From: Parafrigoribacterium_A soli
Lineage (GTDB): Bacteria > Actinomycetota > Actinomycetes > Actinomycetales > Microbacteriaceae
Reading direction: 5' to 3'
Length of the DNA stretch: 64,000 nt
Assembly: GCF_040227235.1 (NCBI RefSeq)
Contig: NZ_JBELNZ010000001.1
Coordinates: forward strand, 682,001 to 746,000
The translations under genes and the position numbers were made by a program. The notes under the pieces are model-generated. The model was not told the DNA's origin. It ran no database searches and worked only from the letters and a program-made list of their open reading frames with translations. How positions within the stretch are numbered: position 1 is the first letter of the stretch; the number at the start of each line of letters is the position of its first letter. Positions 43,687 to 52,216 of this stretch are shown in pieces.

Positions 43687-45107
43687 GATTCCAAGCTCCA
43701 ATGTGACCCCGTCGGGGTGTCTTCGACGTGGATGCCGGCGGCAGCCAGTTCGTCGCGAATGCGGTCTGCGGATGCGAAGTCGCGGGCCTTGCGGGCGGCC
43801 TCGCGGTCTTCGATCAGTTTCTCCACGAGCGTGCCCAGCGCGACGCTCGTCGGATCAGAGACGCTGTGGTGCCACTCCGGCGAGTGCGGGTTGATGCCGA
43901 GCACCTCGGTCATCGCGGTCACCTCGCCTCGGATGTGCGCGGCCTCGCCGAGGTCCTCGGAGTCGAGCGCGGCATTGCCCGCGCGAACGCGGTCGTGCAG
44001 AACGGCCAGCGCCTGCGGGATGGCGAGGTCGTCATCCATCGCCTCGGCGAACTCCTCGGGCACCTGCTGCACGCCGCTGCCCGAGAAACGGGTGTCGGCG
44101 AGACGGCGATCGGCACGGGCCAGGAATACCTCGATGCGTTCGAGCGCGGCCTCGGCCTCGATGAGCGCACCGTCGTGGTAGTCGATCGTCGACCGGTAGT
44201 GCGCGGCGCCGAGGTAGTAGCGCACGACGAGAGGGCGGGCCTTCTGCAGAAATTCGGATGCGAAGATCGAGTTGCCGAGGGACTTCGACATCTTCTGCCC
44301 GTTGACGTTCACGAGCCCGTTGTGCACCCAGTAGTTCGCGAAGCCGTCGCCCGCAGCGCTCGACTGCGCGAGCTCGTTCTCGTGGTGCGGGAAGCGCAGG
44401 TCGAGGCCGCCGCCGTGAATGTCGAAGTGCGGCCCGAGGTACCGCGCGGACATCGCGGAGCACTCGATGTGCCAGCCCGGTCGACCGGCGCCCCACGGCG
44501 AGGTCCAGGAAGCCGACTCCGGCTCCCCCGACTTGTGGCCCTTCCAGAGCGCGAAGTCGCGGGGGTCCCGCTTGCCCCGCGGGTCAGCATCCGCGGCCGG
44601 CGCCATGTCGTCGAGCTTCTGTCTGGTGAGCTCGCCATAGCTCGGCCAGCTCGTCGTGTCGAAGTACACGTCGCCGGAGTCATCATCCGCCGCGTAGGCG
44701 TGGCCGCCGTCGATCAGGCGCTGGATGATCTCCTGCATCTGCCCGACGCTCGCGGTCGCGCGCGGTTCGTAGGTGGGCGGCAGGATGCCGAGCTGCTGGT
44801 AGCCCGCAGTGAACTCGAGTTCGTAGCGGTAGGCGAGCGCCCACCACTCCTCGCCGCCGGGCGCGGTGCCCGCGTTGTGCAGGATCTTGTCGTCGATGTC
44901 GGTGACGTTGCGCACGAGCGTGACCGTGAACCCGCGGTAGCCGAGCCAGCGGCGCCACTGATCGTAGACGAGCGCCGAACGCAGGTGCCCGATGTGCGGA
45001 GACGACTGCACGGTCGGCCCACAGACGTAGATGCCCACCTCGCCGGGCACGATCGGCACGAAGTCGGTCAGCGCCTGGGTCTTGGAGTCGTAAAGCCGTA
45101 CAGTCAC
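43683..45107 (-). CDS. cysS: Cysteinyl-tRNA synthetase
   Basis: A 474-aa class I aminoacyl-tRNA synthetase charging tRNA-Cys. The HIGH motif is PHIGHLRS, the signature KMSKSLGN, and zinc-binding residues are CGPTV, the Cys in WHIECSAM and the His pair in FPHHENE. The C-terminal anticodon-binding region is complete. It lies 9 bases downstream of ispDF, so the four genes carD-ispDF-cysS-rlmB read as one unit. Confidence 0.97.
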   Translation of the reverse strand: MTVRLYDSKTQALTDFVPIVPGEVGIYVCGPTVQSSPHIGHLRSALVYDQWRRWLGYRGFTVTLVRNVTDIDDKILHNAGTAPGGEEWWALAYRYELEFTAGYQQLGILPPTYEPRATASVGQMQEIIQRLIDGGHAYAADDDSGDVYFDTTSWPSYGELTRQKLDDMAPAADADPRGKRDPRDFALWKGHKSGEPESASWTSPWGAGRPGWHIECSAMSARYLGPHFDIHGGGLDLRFPHHENELAQSSAAGDGFANYWVHNGLVNVNGQKMSKSLGNSIFASEFLQKARPLVVRYYLGAAHYRSTIDYHDGALIEAEAALERIEVFLARADRRLADTRFSGSGVQQVPEEFAEAMDDDLAIPQALAVLHDRVRAGNAALDSEDLGEAAHIRGEVTAMTEVLGINPHSPEWHHSVSDPTSVALGTLVEKLIEDREAARKARDFASADRIRDELAAAGIHVEDTPTGSHWSLES

Positions 45108-45116
45108 CGGCTAAGC

Positions 45117-46316
45117 CTACCGATCGCTCTGCAGCAGGACAGTCGCGATTGCCGCGACGCCCTCGCCGTTGCCGGTGAAGCCCAGACCATCGGATGTCGT
45201 GGCCGAGACGCTCACGGGCGCCCCGATGATGCCGCCCAGGGTGCGCTCCAGTTCCGCCCGGCGGGGACCAAGCTTCGGACGGTTCGCCACGAGCTGCACC
45301 GAGACATTGACGACGCCGAAGCCTGAGGCGGTGACGAGCCGAAGTGTCTCCTCGAGAAAGACCTCGCCGTGGGCGCCAGCGAAGCGCGGATCGTCGGTAC
45401 CGAATCGTCCACCGAGGTCGCCGAGTCCCGCCGCGGAGAGCAGCGCGTCGCAGATCGCGTGGCTGAGCGCGTCGCCGTCGCTGTGTCCCGCGAGCCCGGG
45501 CTCGCCCGGCCAATGCAGGGTGCCCAGCCACAGCGGTGCGGCATCGTCGAAGGCGTGTACATCGACGCCGACGCCGGTGCGGAGGTCTGAGCCACCACCC
45601 AGCATGCCCTCGGCACGGCGCAGATCCCACGCCGTCGTGATCTTGAACGCGGCCGCGTCGCCCGCGATCGCGGTGACCGGATGCCCGGCCGAGGCGAACA
45701 GCGCGGCGTCGTCCGTGAATTCTTCCGCGGCCTCGGCGTACGCGTCCACGAGCAGCCCGCGCGGAAAGCCCTGCGGCGTCTGCACGGCGACCAGGCTGGA
45801 ACGGTCGAGGGTTCGTTCGACGCAACCCGCGGCATCCGTCTGCTTGATGGTGTCGGTGACCGCGAGCGTCGGGATGACGCCGCCGCCGGTCGACCGCACG
45901 GCGGCGGTCACCGCATCGAAGAGGGCGGCCGGCGCGAGCGGGCGCGCGGCATCGTGCACGAGCACCGTCTCGACGGACGGCCGCAGCACCGCGAGGCCCG
46001 CGGCGACGGAGAGCTGCCGCGTCGTTCCGCCCGCGACGACGCTCACGAAGTCGGATGCCGCTCCCGCGCTCTCGCGCGCGATCCGTCCGACCTCATCGAG
46101 TCGGTGCGCCGGCGCGACGACAATAACCTGTGCGGCCTCACCCATGCCGAAGAGGGAATGTAGTGCGCGGCCGAGAATGGGCGCGCCGGCCAACGGCACA
46201 AGTGCCTTCGGTTCGGCGGCTCCCAGCCGGGTACCGCTTCCGGCCGCGACGAGGATGACCCCGACTGCGGGCTCGACAGCGAGGGGCGAACCCTCGGGGT
46301 GCGAGCTAGGAGGCAA
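45117..46316 (-). CDS. ispDF: Bifunctional IspD/IspF (MEP pathway)
   Basis: A 399-aa fusion of 2-C-methyl-D-erythritol 4-phosphate cytidylyltransferase (residues 15-235; LVAAGSGTRLG and VHDAARP) and MECDP synthase (240-399; zinc DVHAF, GHSDGDALSHAICDALL, SATTSDGLGFTG). It makes isoprenoid precursors via the methylerythritol route; the two steps flank IspE. The only in-frame start is TTG 46316, so the gene begins 11 bases before the carD stop. A longer carD-overlapping start cannot be excluded. Confidence 0.94.
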   Translation of the reverse strand: MPPSSHPEGSPLAVEPAVGVILVAAGSGTRLGAAEPKALVPLAGAPILGRALHSLFGMGEAAQVIVVAPAHRLDEVGRIARESAGAASDFVSVVAGGTTRQLSVAAGLAVLRPSVETVLVHDAARPLAPAALFDAVTAAVRSTGGGVIPTLAVTDTIKQTDAAGCVERTLDRSSLVAVQTPQGFPRGLLVDAYAEAAEEFTDDAALFASAGHPVTAIAGDAAAFKITTAWDLRRAEGMLGGGSDLRTGVGVDVHAFDDAAPLWLGTLHWPGEPGLAGHSDGDALSHAICDALLSAAGLGDLGGRFGTDDPRFAGAHGEVFLEETLRLVTASGFGVVNVSVQLVANRPKLGPRRAELERTLGGIIGAPVSVSATTSDGLGFTGNGEGVAAIATVLLQSDR

Positions 46317-46788
46317 GGACCTCGTCGAGAACGCTGGACGCCTTCTCCTCGTCGGTCTTCTCGGCGAGGGCGAGCTCGGAGATCAGGATCTGACGAGCCT
46401 TCGCAAGCATGCGCTTCTCGCCGGCAGAGAGTCCGCGGTCCTGGTCACGACGCCACAGGTCGCGCACGACCTCGGAAACCTTGATCACGTCGCCGGAAGC
46501 GAGCTTCTCGAGGTTGGCCTTGTAACGGCGAGACCAGTTGGTCGGCTCCTCCGTGAACGGCGCGCGAAGAACCTCGAACACCTTGTCGAGTCCCTCTTTG
46601 CCGATCACGTCGCGAACGCCGACGAGATCGACGTTGTCTGCGGGCACCTCAATGGTCAGGTCGCCCTGAGTAACGTTGAGTTTGAGGTAGACCTTTTCCT
46701 CGCCCTTAATGGTGCGGGTCTTGACTTCGGTGATTGTTGCTGCGCCGTGGTGGGGGTATACGACGGTTTCGCCGACCTCGAAAAGCAT
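46306..46788 (-). CDS. carD: CarD-family RNA polymerase-binding regulator
   Basis: A 160-aa global regulator that binds the RNA polymerase beta lobe and stabilises open complexes, notably at rRNA promoters. The N-terminal Tudor-like domain is FEVGETVVYPHHGAATITEV; the C-terminal helical DNA-binding domain has NWSRRYKANLEKLASGD with its conserved Trp. Start ATG 46788; the upstream in-frame residues are untypical and lie over a promoter. It is first of carD-ispDF-cysS-rlmB. Confidence 0.96.
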   Translation of the reverse strand: MLFEVGETVVYPHHGAATITEVKTRTIKGEEKVYLKLNVTQGDLTIEVPADNVDLVGVRDVIGKEGLDKVFEVLRAPFTEEPTNWSRRYKANLEKLASGDVIKVSEVVRDLWRRDQDRGLSAGEKRMLAKARQILISELALAEKTDEEKASSVLDEVLAS

Positions 46789-46835
46789 GGATGGGCTCCG
46801 TTCAGTGGCCTGCAGTTTACCACAGCACGCTCGGA

Positions 46836-46851
46836 GTAAGGCTTGCCTTAC
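46836..46851. promoter_or_regulatory. Candidate iron-box-like palindrome upstream of carD
   Basis: GTAAGGC-TT-GCCTTAC, a perfect 7-bp-arm palindrome between the divergent carD and lipoprotein genes. It resembles the core of DtxR/IdeR sites (AGGNTAGSCTAACCT-like), but only in part. Confidence 0.35.
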
Positions 46852-46953
46852 CTTGGGGCAGGGCGCAAGGGTCGGTAGGCTAAACTCGCAACAGGTTTTC
46901 GTGCGCATTCAGCCGCGAGTGTGAAACCGTTTGTCTTTGTTCTGGAGGGTTCT

Positions 46954-47442
46954 GTGAGAGCACGTCGTGCGGCATCCGTAGTCCTGGCAGCAGCGGTGCT
47001 GCTGAGCACGGCGGGATGCACCTTCTTCGCACCCCAAACCACGCTCAAGCCGTACGACCCGAGCGATGGGGTGAACACCCAGATCGGCGACGTCTACATT
47101 CGTAACGTGCTGCTGCTCAGCGACCACAGCGGCGATGCCAGCCTGCTCGCGAACGTCGTGAACGAGAGCGACAACGGCGTCAAGGTGAGCTTCCAGTACG
47201 AGGGCAAGAAGGGCAAGGTCGACGACTCGGTCTTCGCGAACCCCGGCAAGGTCTCGAGCGTCGGCGGCTTCACGGACGAGCAGCTCGTGCTGCACGGCGT
47301 CGATGCCAAGCCGGGAACGCTCTTCCCGATCTTCGTGCAGTACGGCGACCAGACCGGCAAGCAACTGCTGGTCCCCGTGCTCGACGGAACGCTCAAGCCC
47401 TACAACGAGCTGCTGCCGAAGAAGAGCGACGCCGAGAAGTAG
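46954..47442 (+). CDS. Hypothetical lipoprotein
   Basis: A 162-aa predicted lipoprotein. GTG 46954 has GGAGGG four nt upstream; the signal RARRAASVVLAAAVLLSTAGC has the lipidated Cys near residue 22. The mature part is a beta-rich domain (GDVYIRNVLLLSD, ASLLANVVNESD, LFPIFVQYGDQTG), reminiscent of copper-chaperone or DUF461-like folds, but no His/Met metal motif is visible. It is near-convergent with regX3 (3-base gap). Similar lipoproteins sit beside senX3-regX3 in other Microbacteriaceae, as I recall. Confidence 0.75.
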   Translation: MRARRAASVVLAAAVLLSTAGCTFFAPQTTLKPYDPSDGVNTQIGDVYIRNVLLLSDHSGDASLLANVVNESDNGVKVSFQYEGKKGKVDDSVFANPGKVSSVGGFTDEQLVLHGVDAKPGTLFPIFVQYGDQTGKQLLVPVLDGTLKPYNELLPKKSDAEK

Positions 47443-47445
47443 CCG

Positions 47446-48126
47446 CTAGGCCTCGAAGCGGTAACCGAGGCCCCGCACGGTCACGAGCATCACCGGCTCG
47501 GACGGCTCCCGCTCGATCCGGGAGCGGATGCGCTTGATGTGCACGTCGAGAGTCTTCGTGTCACCGAAGTAGTCGGAGCCCCAGACCCGATCGATCAGCT
47601 GGCCGCGAGTGAGCACCCTGCCAGCATTCCGCATCAGGAACTCGAGCAGTTCGAACTCCTTGAGCGGCATGGCGACCTCGCTCCCGCGCACGGCAACAGT
47701 GTGCCGCTCGAGGTCCATGCGCACGTCGCCGGCCTCGAGCAGTGGGCCCGCGTCGGCATCCGGATCGGCACGCCGCCGGAGAACCGCCCGCATGCGCGCG
47801 AGCAGCTCCCTGGTCGAATACGGCTTCGTCACGTAGTCGTCGGCGCCCAGTTCCAAGCCAACGACGATGTCGACCTCGCTGTCCTTCGCCGTGAGCATGA
47901 TGATCGGCACCTGCGAGTGAGTGCGGATCTCGCGACACACCTCGGTGCCCGGGATCCCCGGGAGCATGAGGTCGAGCAGCACGAGGTCGGCACCGTGCCG
48001 CGCGAATTCGCGAAGAGCCGACGGGCCGTCCTTGCACACCTCCGTCTCGTATCCTTCGCGTTCCAGCAAATATGCGAGTGGCTCGCTCAGCGACTTCTCG
48101 TCTTCGACGATGAGCACGCGCGTCAT
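47446..48126 (-). CDS. regX3: Response regulator RegX3 (PhoB-type)
   Basis: A 226-aa OmpR/PhoB-family regulator. The receiver domain has EDE at 8-10, the phospho-acceptor Asp in LVLLDLMLPG (about 52), Thr in MLTAKD and Lys in YVTKPYS. The C-terminal winged helix ends VTVRGLGYRFEA. With SenX3 it governs the phosphate-starvation response. Start ATG 48126 overlaps the senX3 stop by 4 bases. Confidence 0.94.
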   Translation of the reverse strand: MTRVLIVEDEKSLSEPLAYLLEREGYETEVCKDGPSALREFARHGADLVLLDLMLPGIPGTEVCREIRTHSQVPIIMLTAKDSEVDIVVGLELGADDYVTKPYSTRELLARMRAVLRRRADPDADAGPLLEAGDVRMDLERHTVAVRGSEVAMPLKEFELLEFLMRNAGRVLTRGQLIDRVWGSDYFGDTKTLDVHIKRIRSRIEREPSEPVMLVTVRGLGYRFEA

Positions 48127-49277
48127 GATGACTCCCCTGATGAGACGTTGCCGGAGCGAGTGGCCTCCGGCAGCCGGATGGTGAAGGTCGAACCGCTGCC
48201 GGGCTGTGACCACACGCGCACGTCGCCGCCGTGGTTCTGCACGGTGTGCTTGACGATGCTGAGCCCGAGGCCCGATCCGCCGCTGCGTCTCGAGCGCGCG
48301 GGATCGACCCGGTAGAAGCGCTCGAACACGCGTCCCACCTCGTCCTCCGGGATCCCGTCGCCCTGGTCGGTGACCGCGACCTCGATGACCCCGTCGACAT
48401 TGCTCACACCAATGCCGACTCGGGAATGCTTCGGTGAATACTGCACGGCGTTGGAGATGAGGTTGTGCAGCGCGGAGACGAGCAAAGGTTCATCGCCGTA
48501 CACCTCTGCACCCGCGTCTCCTCCGCTGACGAGCTGCACATCACGCGACTCCGCGATCACCTGGTTCTGGTCGATCGCCTGCGCGACGACGCGGTCGATC
48601 TCCACGAGCTCCGGTTTCGCGAGAGCGTCCGCCGCCTGCAGCCGCGAGAGCTCGATGATCTCCTGCGTGATGCCCGCGAGGCGCTCAGACTCCTTGGTGA
48701 GGCGCTTCGCGAACTTTCGCACCTGCTTCGGGTCGTCGGATGCGGCCTCCAGTGCCTCGGCGAGCAGTCCGACCGCGCCGATCGGGGTCTTCAATTCGTG
48801 GCTGATGTTGGCGACGAAATCGCGCCGCACGGCATCCAGTCTGTAGGACTCGGTGCGGTCCTCGGCGAGGAGCAGCACGTAGCGGGCTCCGAGTCGCACG
48901 ACCCGCACAAAGAGGTAGATACTCGCGTCTCCGAACGGGCCACGAGGCAGTTCGAGCTCGCGTGTGATCGAGTCACCGTTGCGGCGCACCGTGTCGACGA
49001 TGCCAATGAGTTCCTGATGTACGAGCGCGTCGTTTGCCACCAGTCCGAAGGCGAGCGCGCCCGGCGAGGCCTTCACGACATTATTCGAGGGGTCGAGCAC
49101 GACGCCGGCCGATTCGAGGGCGTCGATGACCTGGTCGATCCCGTCGGGAACGGCCGTGCTCACGACATCCGCTGCCCGCTGACCGCTTCGCGCGGATGCG
49201 ACGATCACGCCGACGATCGCGGCGCCTGCAGCGACTCCAAGGACGAGCGCGATCGGCACCAGCCAGGTGGGGTCCAT
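48123..49277 (-). CDS. senX3: Sensor histidine kinase SenX3
   Basis: A 384-aa kinase: TM helix at 6-30, a PAS-like region (about 50-135), the H box in FVANISHELKTPIGAV, and N, G1 (DQGDGIPED), F (RVFERFYRVD) and G2 (GGSGLGLSIV) boxes. With one TM it senses phosphate status through the Pst/PhoU complex, not an external ligand. It is divergent from phoU over 178 bases that carry the candidate PHO box. Confidence 0.93.
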   Translation of the reverse strand: MDPTWLVPIALVLGVAAGAAIVGVIVASARSGQRAADVVSTAVPDGIDQVIDALESAGVVLDPSNNVVKASPGALAFGLVANDALVHQELIGIVDTVRRNGDSITRELELPRGPFGDASIYLFVRVVRLGARYVLLLAEDRTESYRLDAVRRDFVANISHELKTPIGAVGLLAEALEAASDDPKQVRKFAKRLTKESERLAGITQEIIELSRLQAADALAKPELVEIDRVVAQAIDQNQVIAESRDVQLVSGGDAGAEVYGDEPLLVSALHNLISNAVQYSPKHSRVGIGVSNVDGVIEVAVTDQGDGIPEDEVGRVFERFYRVDPARSRRSGGSGLGLSIVKHTVQNHGGDVRVWSQPGSGSTFTIRLPEATRSGNVSSGESS

Positions 49278-49348
49278 AGCGACTAGATTAGTTTCACCCG
49301 GGGAGCCGCCAAGCCGATCGCCCCGACTTCCGCGGCATCTGGCACGTT

Positions 49349-49377
49349 GTTCAGCAGACGATCACCTGCTGTTAACC
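49349..49377 (+). promoter_or_regulatory. Candidate PHO box (11-bp-spaced repeats)
   Basis: Three heptamers on an 11-bp period, GTTCAGC (49349), GATCACC (49360) and GTTAACC (49371), each followed by 4 other bases. This matches the GTTCACC direct-repeat layout of actinobacterial PHO boxes bound by PhoB-type regulators such as RegX3/PhoP. It lies 79 bases before phoU. Confidence 0.6.
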
Positions 49378-49455
49378 TTCGCGCGGGAGCATGGCCCGGA
49401 CCGACCGGCGACTGCGCTGGTCGGCTGTTGTGCAATGCGAGAGGGAAACACAGCC

Positions 49456-50109
49456 ATGCGCGAGGTATTTCAGCAGGAACTGCGCGAGGTGCAGGAACGG
49501 CTCGTCGAAATCTCGGGCCTCGTCGCCGTCTCCATCGAGAACGCGACGCGGGCTTTCAATCAGTCGAACGTCTCGCTCGCCGAGACCGTGATCGCCGACG
49601 ACAACAAGATCGACGAGCTCACGGTCAATCTTGACGAACTCGCCATCAACATCCTCGCCAGGCAGCAGCCGGTCGCCCGCGACCTTCGCATCGTGGTCAG
49701 CGCGCTGCGCATCTCCGCCTCGCTCGAGCGAATGGGCGACATGGCCGAGCACATCGCCCAGCTGGCCCGCTACCGGTACCCGGAGAAGGTCGTGCCGAAG
49801 GGCCTGCGCGGCACCTTCAAGGAGCTCGGCGAACTGGATGTCGAGATCGCCGGCAAGCTCACCGAGCTGTTGCAGACCGAGGACGTGCGTCTCGCGGAAG
49901 AGATCCGCAACGACGACGACCGCATCGACGCGCTGCACCTCAGCGTGTTCGACAAGGTGCTCGGCGAGACGTGGAAGGGCGCGGCCGTCGACACGGTGGA
50001 TGCCACCCTCGCCTCCCGCTACCACGAACGCTTCGCAGACCACGCGGTCTCCATCGCGAAGAAGGTGCAGTACCTGGCGACCGGCGACTGGATCCCGAAC
50101 GACGACTAG
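49456..50109 (+). CDS. phoU: Phosphate signalling regulator PhoU
   Basis: A 217-aa helical protein with two PhoU three-helix bundles (about 1-105 and 115-205) carrying the E/DxxxD-type metal motifs (DDNKIDEL, and ERMGDMAEHIAQLARY). It links the Pst transporter to SenX3/RegX3 and keeps the regulon off when phosphate is plentiful. Start ATG 49456; the earlier part of the open frame runs through the senX3-phoU promoter. Confidence 0.95.
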   Translation: MREVFQQELREVQERLVEISGLVAVSIENATRAFNQSNVSLAETVIADDNKIDELTVNLDELAINILARQQPVARDLRIVVSALRISASLERMGDMAEHIAQLARYRYPEKVVPKGLRGTFKELGELDVEIAGKLTELLQTEDVRLAEEIRNDDDRIDALHLSVFDKVLGETWKGAAVDTVDATLASRYHERFADHAVSIAKKVQYLATGDWIPNDD

Positions 50110-50164
50110 CCGGTGCGGGCGCACTGACACCCTTCGGGGGACTGGCGCTTTTCGGGGTCAATCC

Positions 50165-50200
50165 GTCCGGATGGGGCCGACGCGCCGGCCCATGCCGGAC
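50165..50200. terminator. Probable bidirectional terminator between phoU and gpmA
   Basis: An imperfect GC-rich stem: GTCCGG and ATGGGGCCG on one side, CGGCCCATGCCGGAC on the other, with bulges, in the 132-base gap between convergent genes. Confidence 0.5.
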
Positions 50201-50241
50201 GCTTTGGCCCCGTTTCTGAGCGGGCGAGCGTCGTGCGCGGG

Positions 50242-50985
50242 CTACTTCTTGCCCTGGGCGGCCACCGCGGCGGCACCGGCGGCTGCGGCCTCCGGGTCGA
50301 GGTAGCGACCGGGCGCGACCGGCATGAAGTCGTCGCCGAGTTCGTAGACGAGCGGGATGCCGGTGGGGATGTTGAGCTCGGCGATGTCCGCATCCGAGAT
50401 GCCGTCGAGGTGCTTGACCAGCGCGCGCAGGGAGTTGCCGTGCGCCGTCACGAGCACGGTCTTGCCCGCGGCGAGGTCGACAGTGATGTCCGACTGCCAG
50501 TAGGGCAGCATCCGTTCGACCACGTCTTTGAGGCATTCGGTGCGCGGGAGAGCTGAGCCGAGGTCGGCGTAGCGCGGGTCGTGCGCCTGGCTGAACTCGC
50601 TGTCGTCGTCGAGTGGGGGCGGCGGCACGTCGTAGGAGCGACGCCAGGTCTGGAACTGCTCGGGCCCGAATTCGGCGAGGGTCTGCGCCTTGTCCTTTCC
50701 CTGCAGCGCACCGTAGTGGCGCTCGTTGAGGCGCCAACTGCGCTTCACGTCGATCCAGTCGCGGTCGGCGACATCCAGCGCGATGTTGGCGGTATGGATG
50801 GCGCGCTTCAGCACGCTCGTGTACTGGATGTCGGGCAGGATGCCGGACTCGGCGAGCAGCTCGCCCGCGCGCTTGGCCTCGGCCCGGCCCTGGTCGCTGA
50901 GATCGACGTCGACCCAGCCGGTGAACAGATTCTTCTGGTTCCAGTCGGAGTTGCCATGGCGGAGCAGCACGAGGGTAAAAGTCAT
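50242..50985 (-). CDS. gpmA: 2,3-bisphosphoglycerate-dependent phosphoglycerate mutase
   Basis: A 247-aa dPGM interconverting 3- and 2-phosphoglycerate in glycolysis. The phospho-His is in LLRHGNSDWN, the second His in TAHGNSLRAL, and NERHYGALQG carries Glu/Arg active-site residues. The C-terminal Ala-rich tail (EAAAAGAAAVAAQGKK) is a lineage trait. Adjacency to phoU/senX3/regX3 is the standard actinobacterial order. Confidence 0.96.
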   Translation of the reverse strand: MTFTLVLLRHGNSDWNQKNLFTGWVDVDLSDQGRAEAKRAGELLAESGILPDIQYTSVLKRAIHTANIALDVADRDWIDVKRSWRLNERHYGALQGKDKAQTLAEFGPEQFQTWRRSYDVPPPPLDDDSEFSQAHDPRYADLGSALPRTECLKDVVERMLPYWQSDITVDLAAGKTVLVTAHGNSLRALVKHLDGISDADIAELNIPTGIPLVYELGDDFMPVAPGRYLDPEAAAAGAAAVAAQGKK

Positions 50986-51048
50986 GCCGTCAGTTTATCG
51001 AAGGGCGTGCGACGTCAGATCCCGCCGGTGGGCTGCATCCGTCCCGAC

Positions 51049-51098
51049 CGAAAAGGAGGAGAAAGTGACACGTGGCCGCCGAAATCTCCTCCTTTTCG
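51049..51098. repeat. Long hairpin upstream of gpmA
   Basis: Perfect 14-bp arms CGAAAAGGAGGAGA (51049-51062) and TCTCCTCCTTTTCG (51085-51098) with a 22-nt loop, between gpmA and the LysR gene. A second, weaker hairpin-like stretch (GAGAAG and CTTCTC, 51110-51163) follows. It may terminate the LysR transcript; the arms carry a Shine-Dalgarno-like AAGGAGG. Confidence 0.7.
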
Positions 51099-51158
51099 TG
51101 TGGATCGGCGAGAAGTTCCGCGGTGACGGCGACGAGTGGAGCGGAATCTCCGCGCTTC

Positions 51159-52091
51159 TCAGTGGGCGGCGGGCGAACCGGCAACCACGACGCCCGATGC
51201 CACCTCTTCCGCGGCCTGCAGCAGCACCTCGCGGCAGGCGATGATCGCGGGCCGGTTGCGCGCGGCCTTGCGCGCCGACGTGAAGACGCTGCGGTGCGGG
51301 TCTCCGCTCAGCTCGAGGAGGTCGACCGTGGGCGTGCGCCCCACCCAGACCAGATCGGGCAGGATGGCGACGGCGTGCCCGGACTCGATGAGCTGGATGT
51401 GAGTCTGCAGGTCGGGCGTCTCGAAGCACACATCCGGCTCGAAGCCGGCCTGGCGGCAGGCCTGCTCCGACCAGTGGCGGGAGGCCGTACCGTGCGGCTC
51501 CATGACCCACGGTATCCGCTCCGCGTCCGCGATCGAACGGATGTCGAGGCCGAAGTGGGCCGGCGGAACCCCGAGCCGCAGGGCATCCGACACCAGCGCC
51601 TCTCGATCAAGCTCTGGCAGTCTCGGCGCCGCGTGCCCGGGATACTGCTCGGCAACGACGAGGTCGAAGTCGCGCGTCCAGGTCTCGAACAGGGCGGACT
51701 CCGGCTCGCGTTGGGTCACCTCGACCCGCAGCTCGGGGTAGTCGCGGCCGATGATGCTGAGCACGGTGGGTAGCAGTGCCAACACCGCGGACTGGAACAC
51801 CGCGAGCCGCACGGTCCCCGAGACGAGCGAGAGGGAGGCGGCCATGTCGGCCTCCGCGCGCTCGAGCTGGTTCATCACCGCCGTCGTGTGTTCGACGAGA
51901 ATCTCCGCCTGCGGGGTGAGCCTCAGGCGTCGACCGGTCTTGCGCAGCAGCTCGACGCCCACCTCCTTCTCGAGCAGGCTCAACTGCTGAGAGACGGATG
52001 ACGGGCTGTAGCTGAGCGCCGAGGCCACCTCCGCGAGGGTGCCCCTGATCTGCAGTTCGCGCAGCAGTCGCAGGCGGCGTACGTCCAGCAT
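51159..52091 (-). CDS. LysR family transcriptional regulator
   Basis: A 310-aa LysR regulator: N-terminal winged HTH (LLRELQIRGTLAEVASALSY, SPSSVSQQLSLLEKEVGVEL) and a type II periplasmic-binding-like effector domain (from about 90; AVFQSAVLALLPTVL). It is divergent from putA (125-base gap), so it probably activates proline use, as PutR/ArgP-like regulators do. An inverted repeat, CGACG/CGTCG, lies in the shared promoter. Confidence 0.9.
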   Translation of the reverse strand: MLDVRRLRLLRELQIRGTLAEVASALSYSPSSVSQQLSLLEKEVGVELLRKTGRRLRLTPQAEILVEHTTAVMNQLERAEADMAASLSLVSGTVRLAVFQSAVLALLPTVLSIIGRDYPELRVEVTQREPESALFETWTRDFDLVVAEQYPGHAAPRLPELDREALVSDALRLGVPPAHFGLDIRSIADAERIPWVMEPHGTASRHWSEQACRQAGFEPDVCFETPDLQTHIQLIESGHAVAILPDLVWVGRTPTVDLLELSGDPHRSVFTSARKAARNRPAIIACREVLLQAAEEVASGVVVAGSPAAH

Positions 52092-52116
52092 CCGTCCTCC
52101 AAAGCATCAGCTATTC

Positions 52117-52132
52117 CGACGAATATCCGTCG
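52117..52132. promoter_or_regulatory. Candidate LysR site between LysR and putA
   Basis: CGACG-N6-CGTCG inverted repeat, located 25 bases upstream of the LysR start codon and about 85 before putA. LysR sites have this interrupted-palindrome form (T-N11-A). Confidence 0.4.
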
Positions 52133-52216
52133 TACATGTTCGATTTATCTAATGGCTAGGGTGGCACATACTGACTGGAGAGGACCACTTAATTCCCCGA
52201 AAGGGTGCGAGAACGC

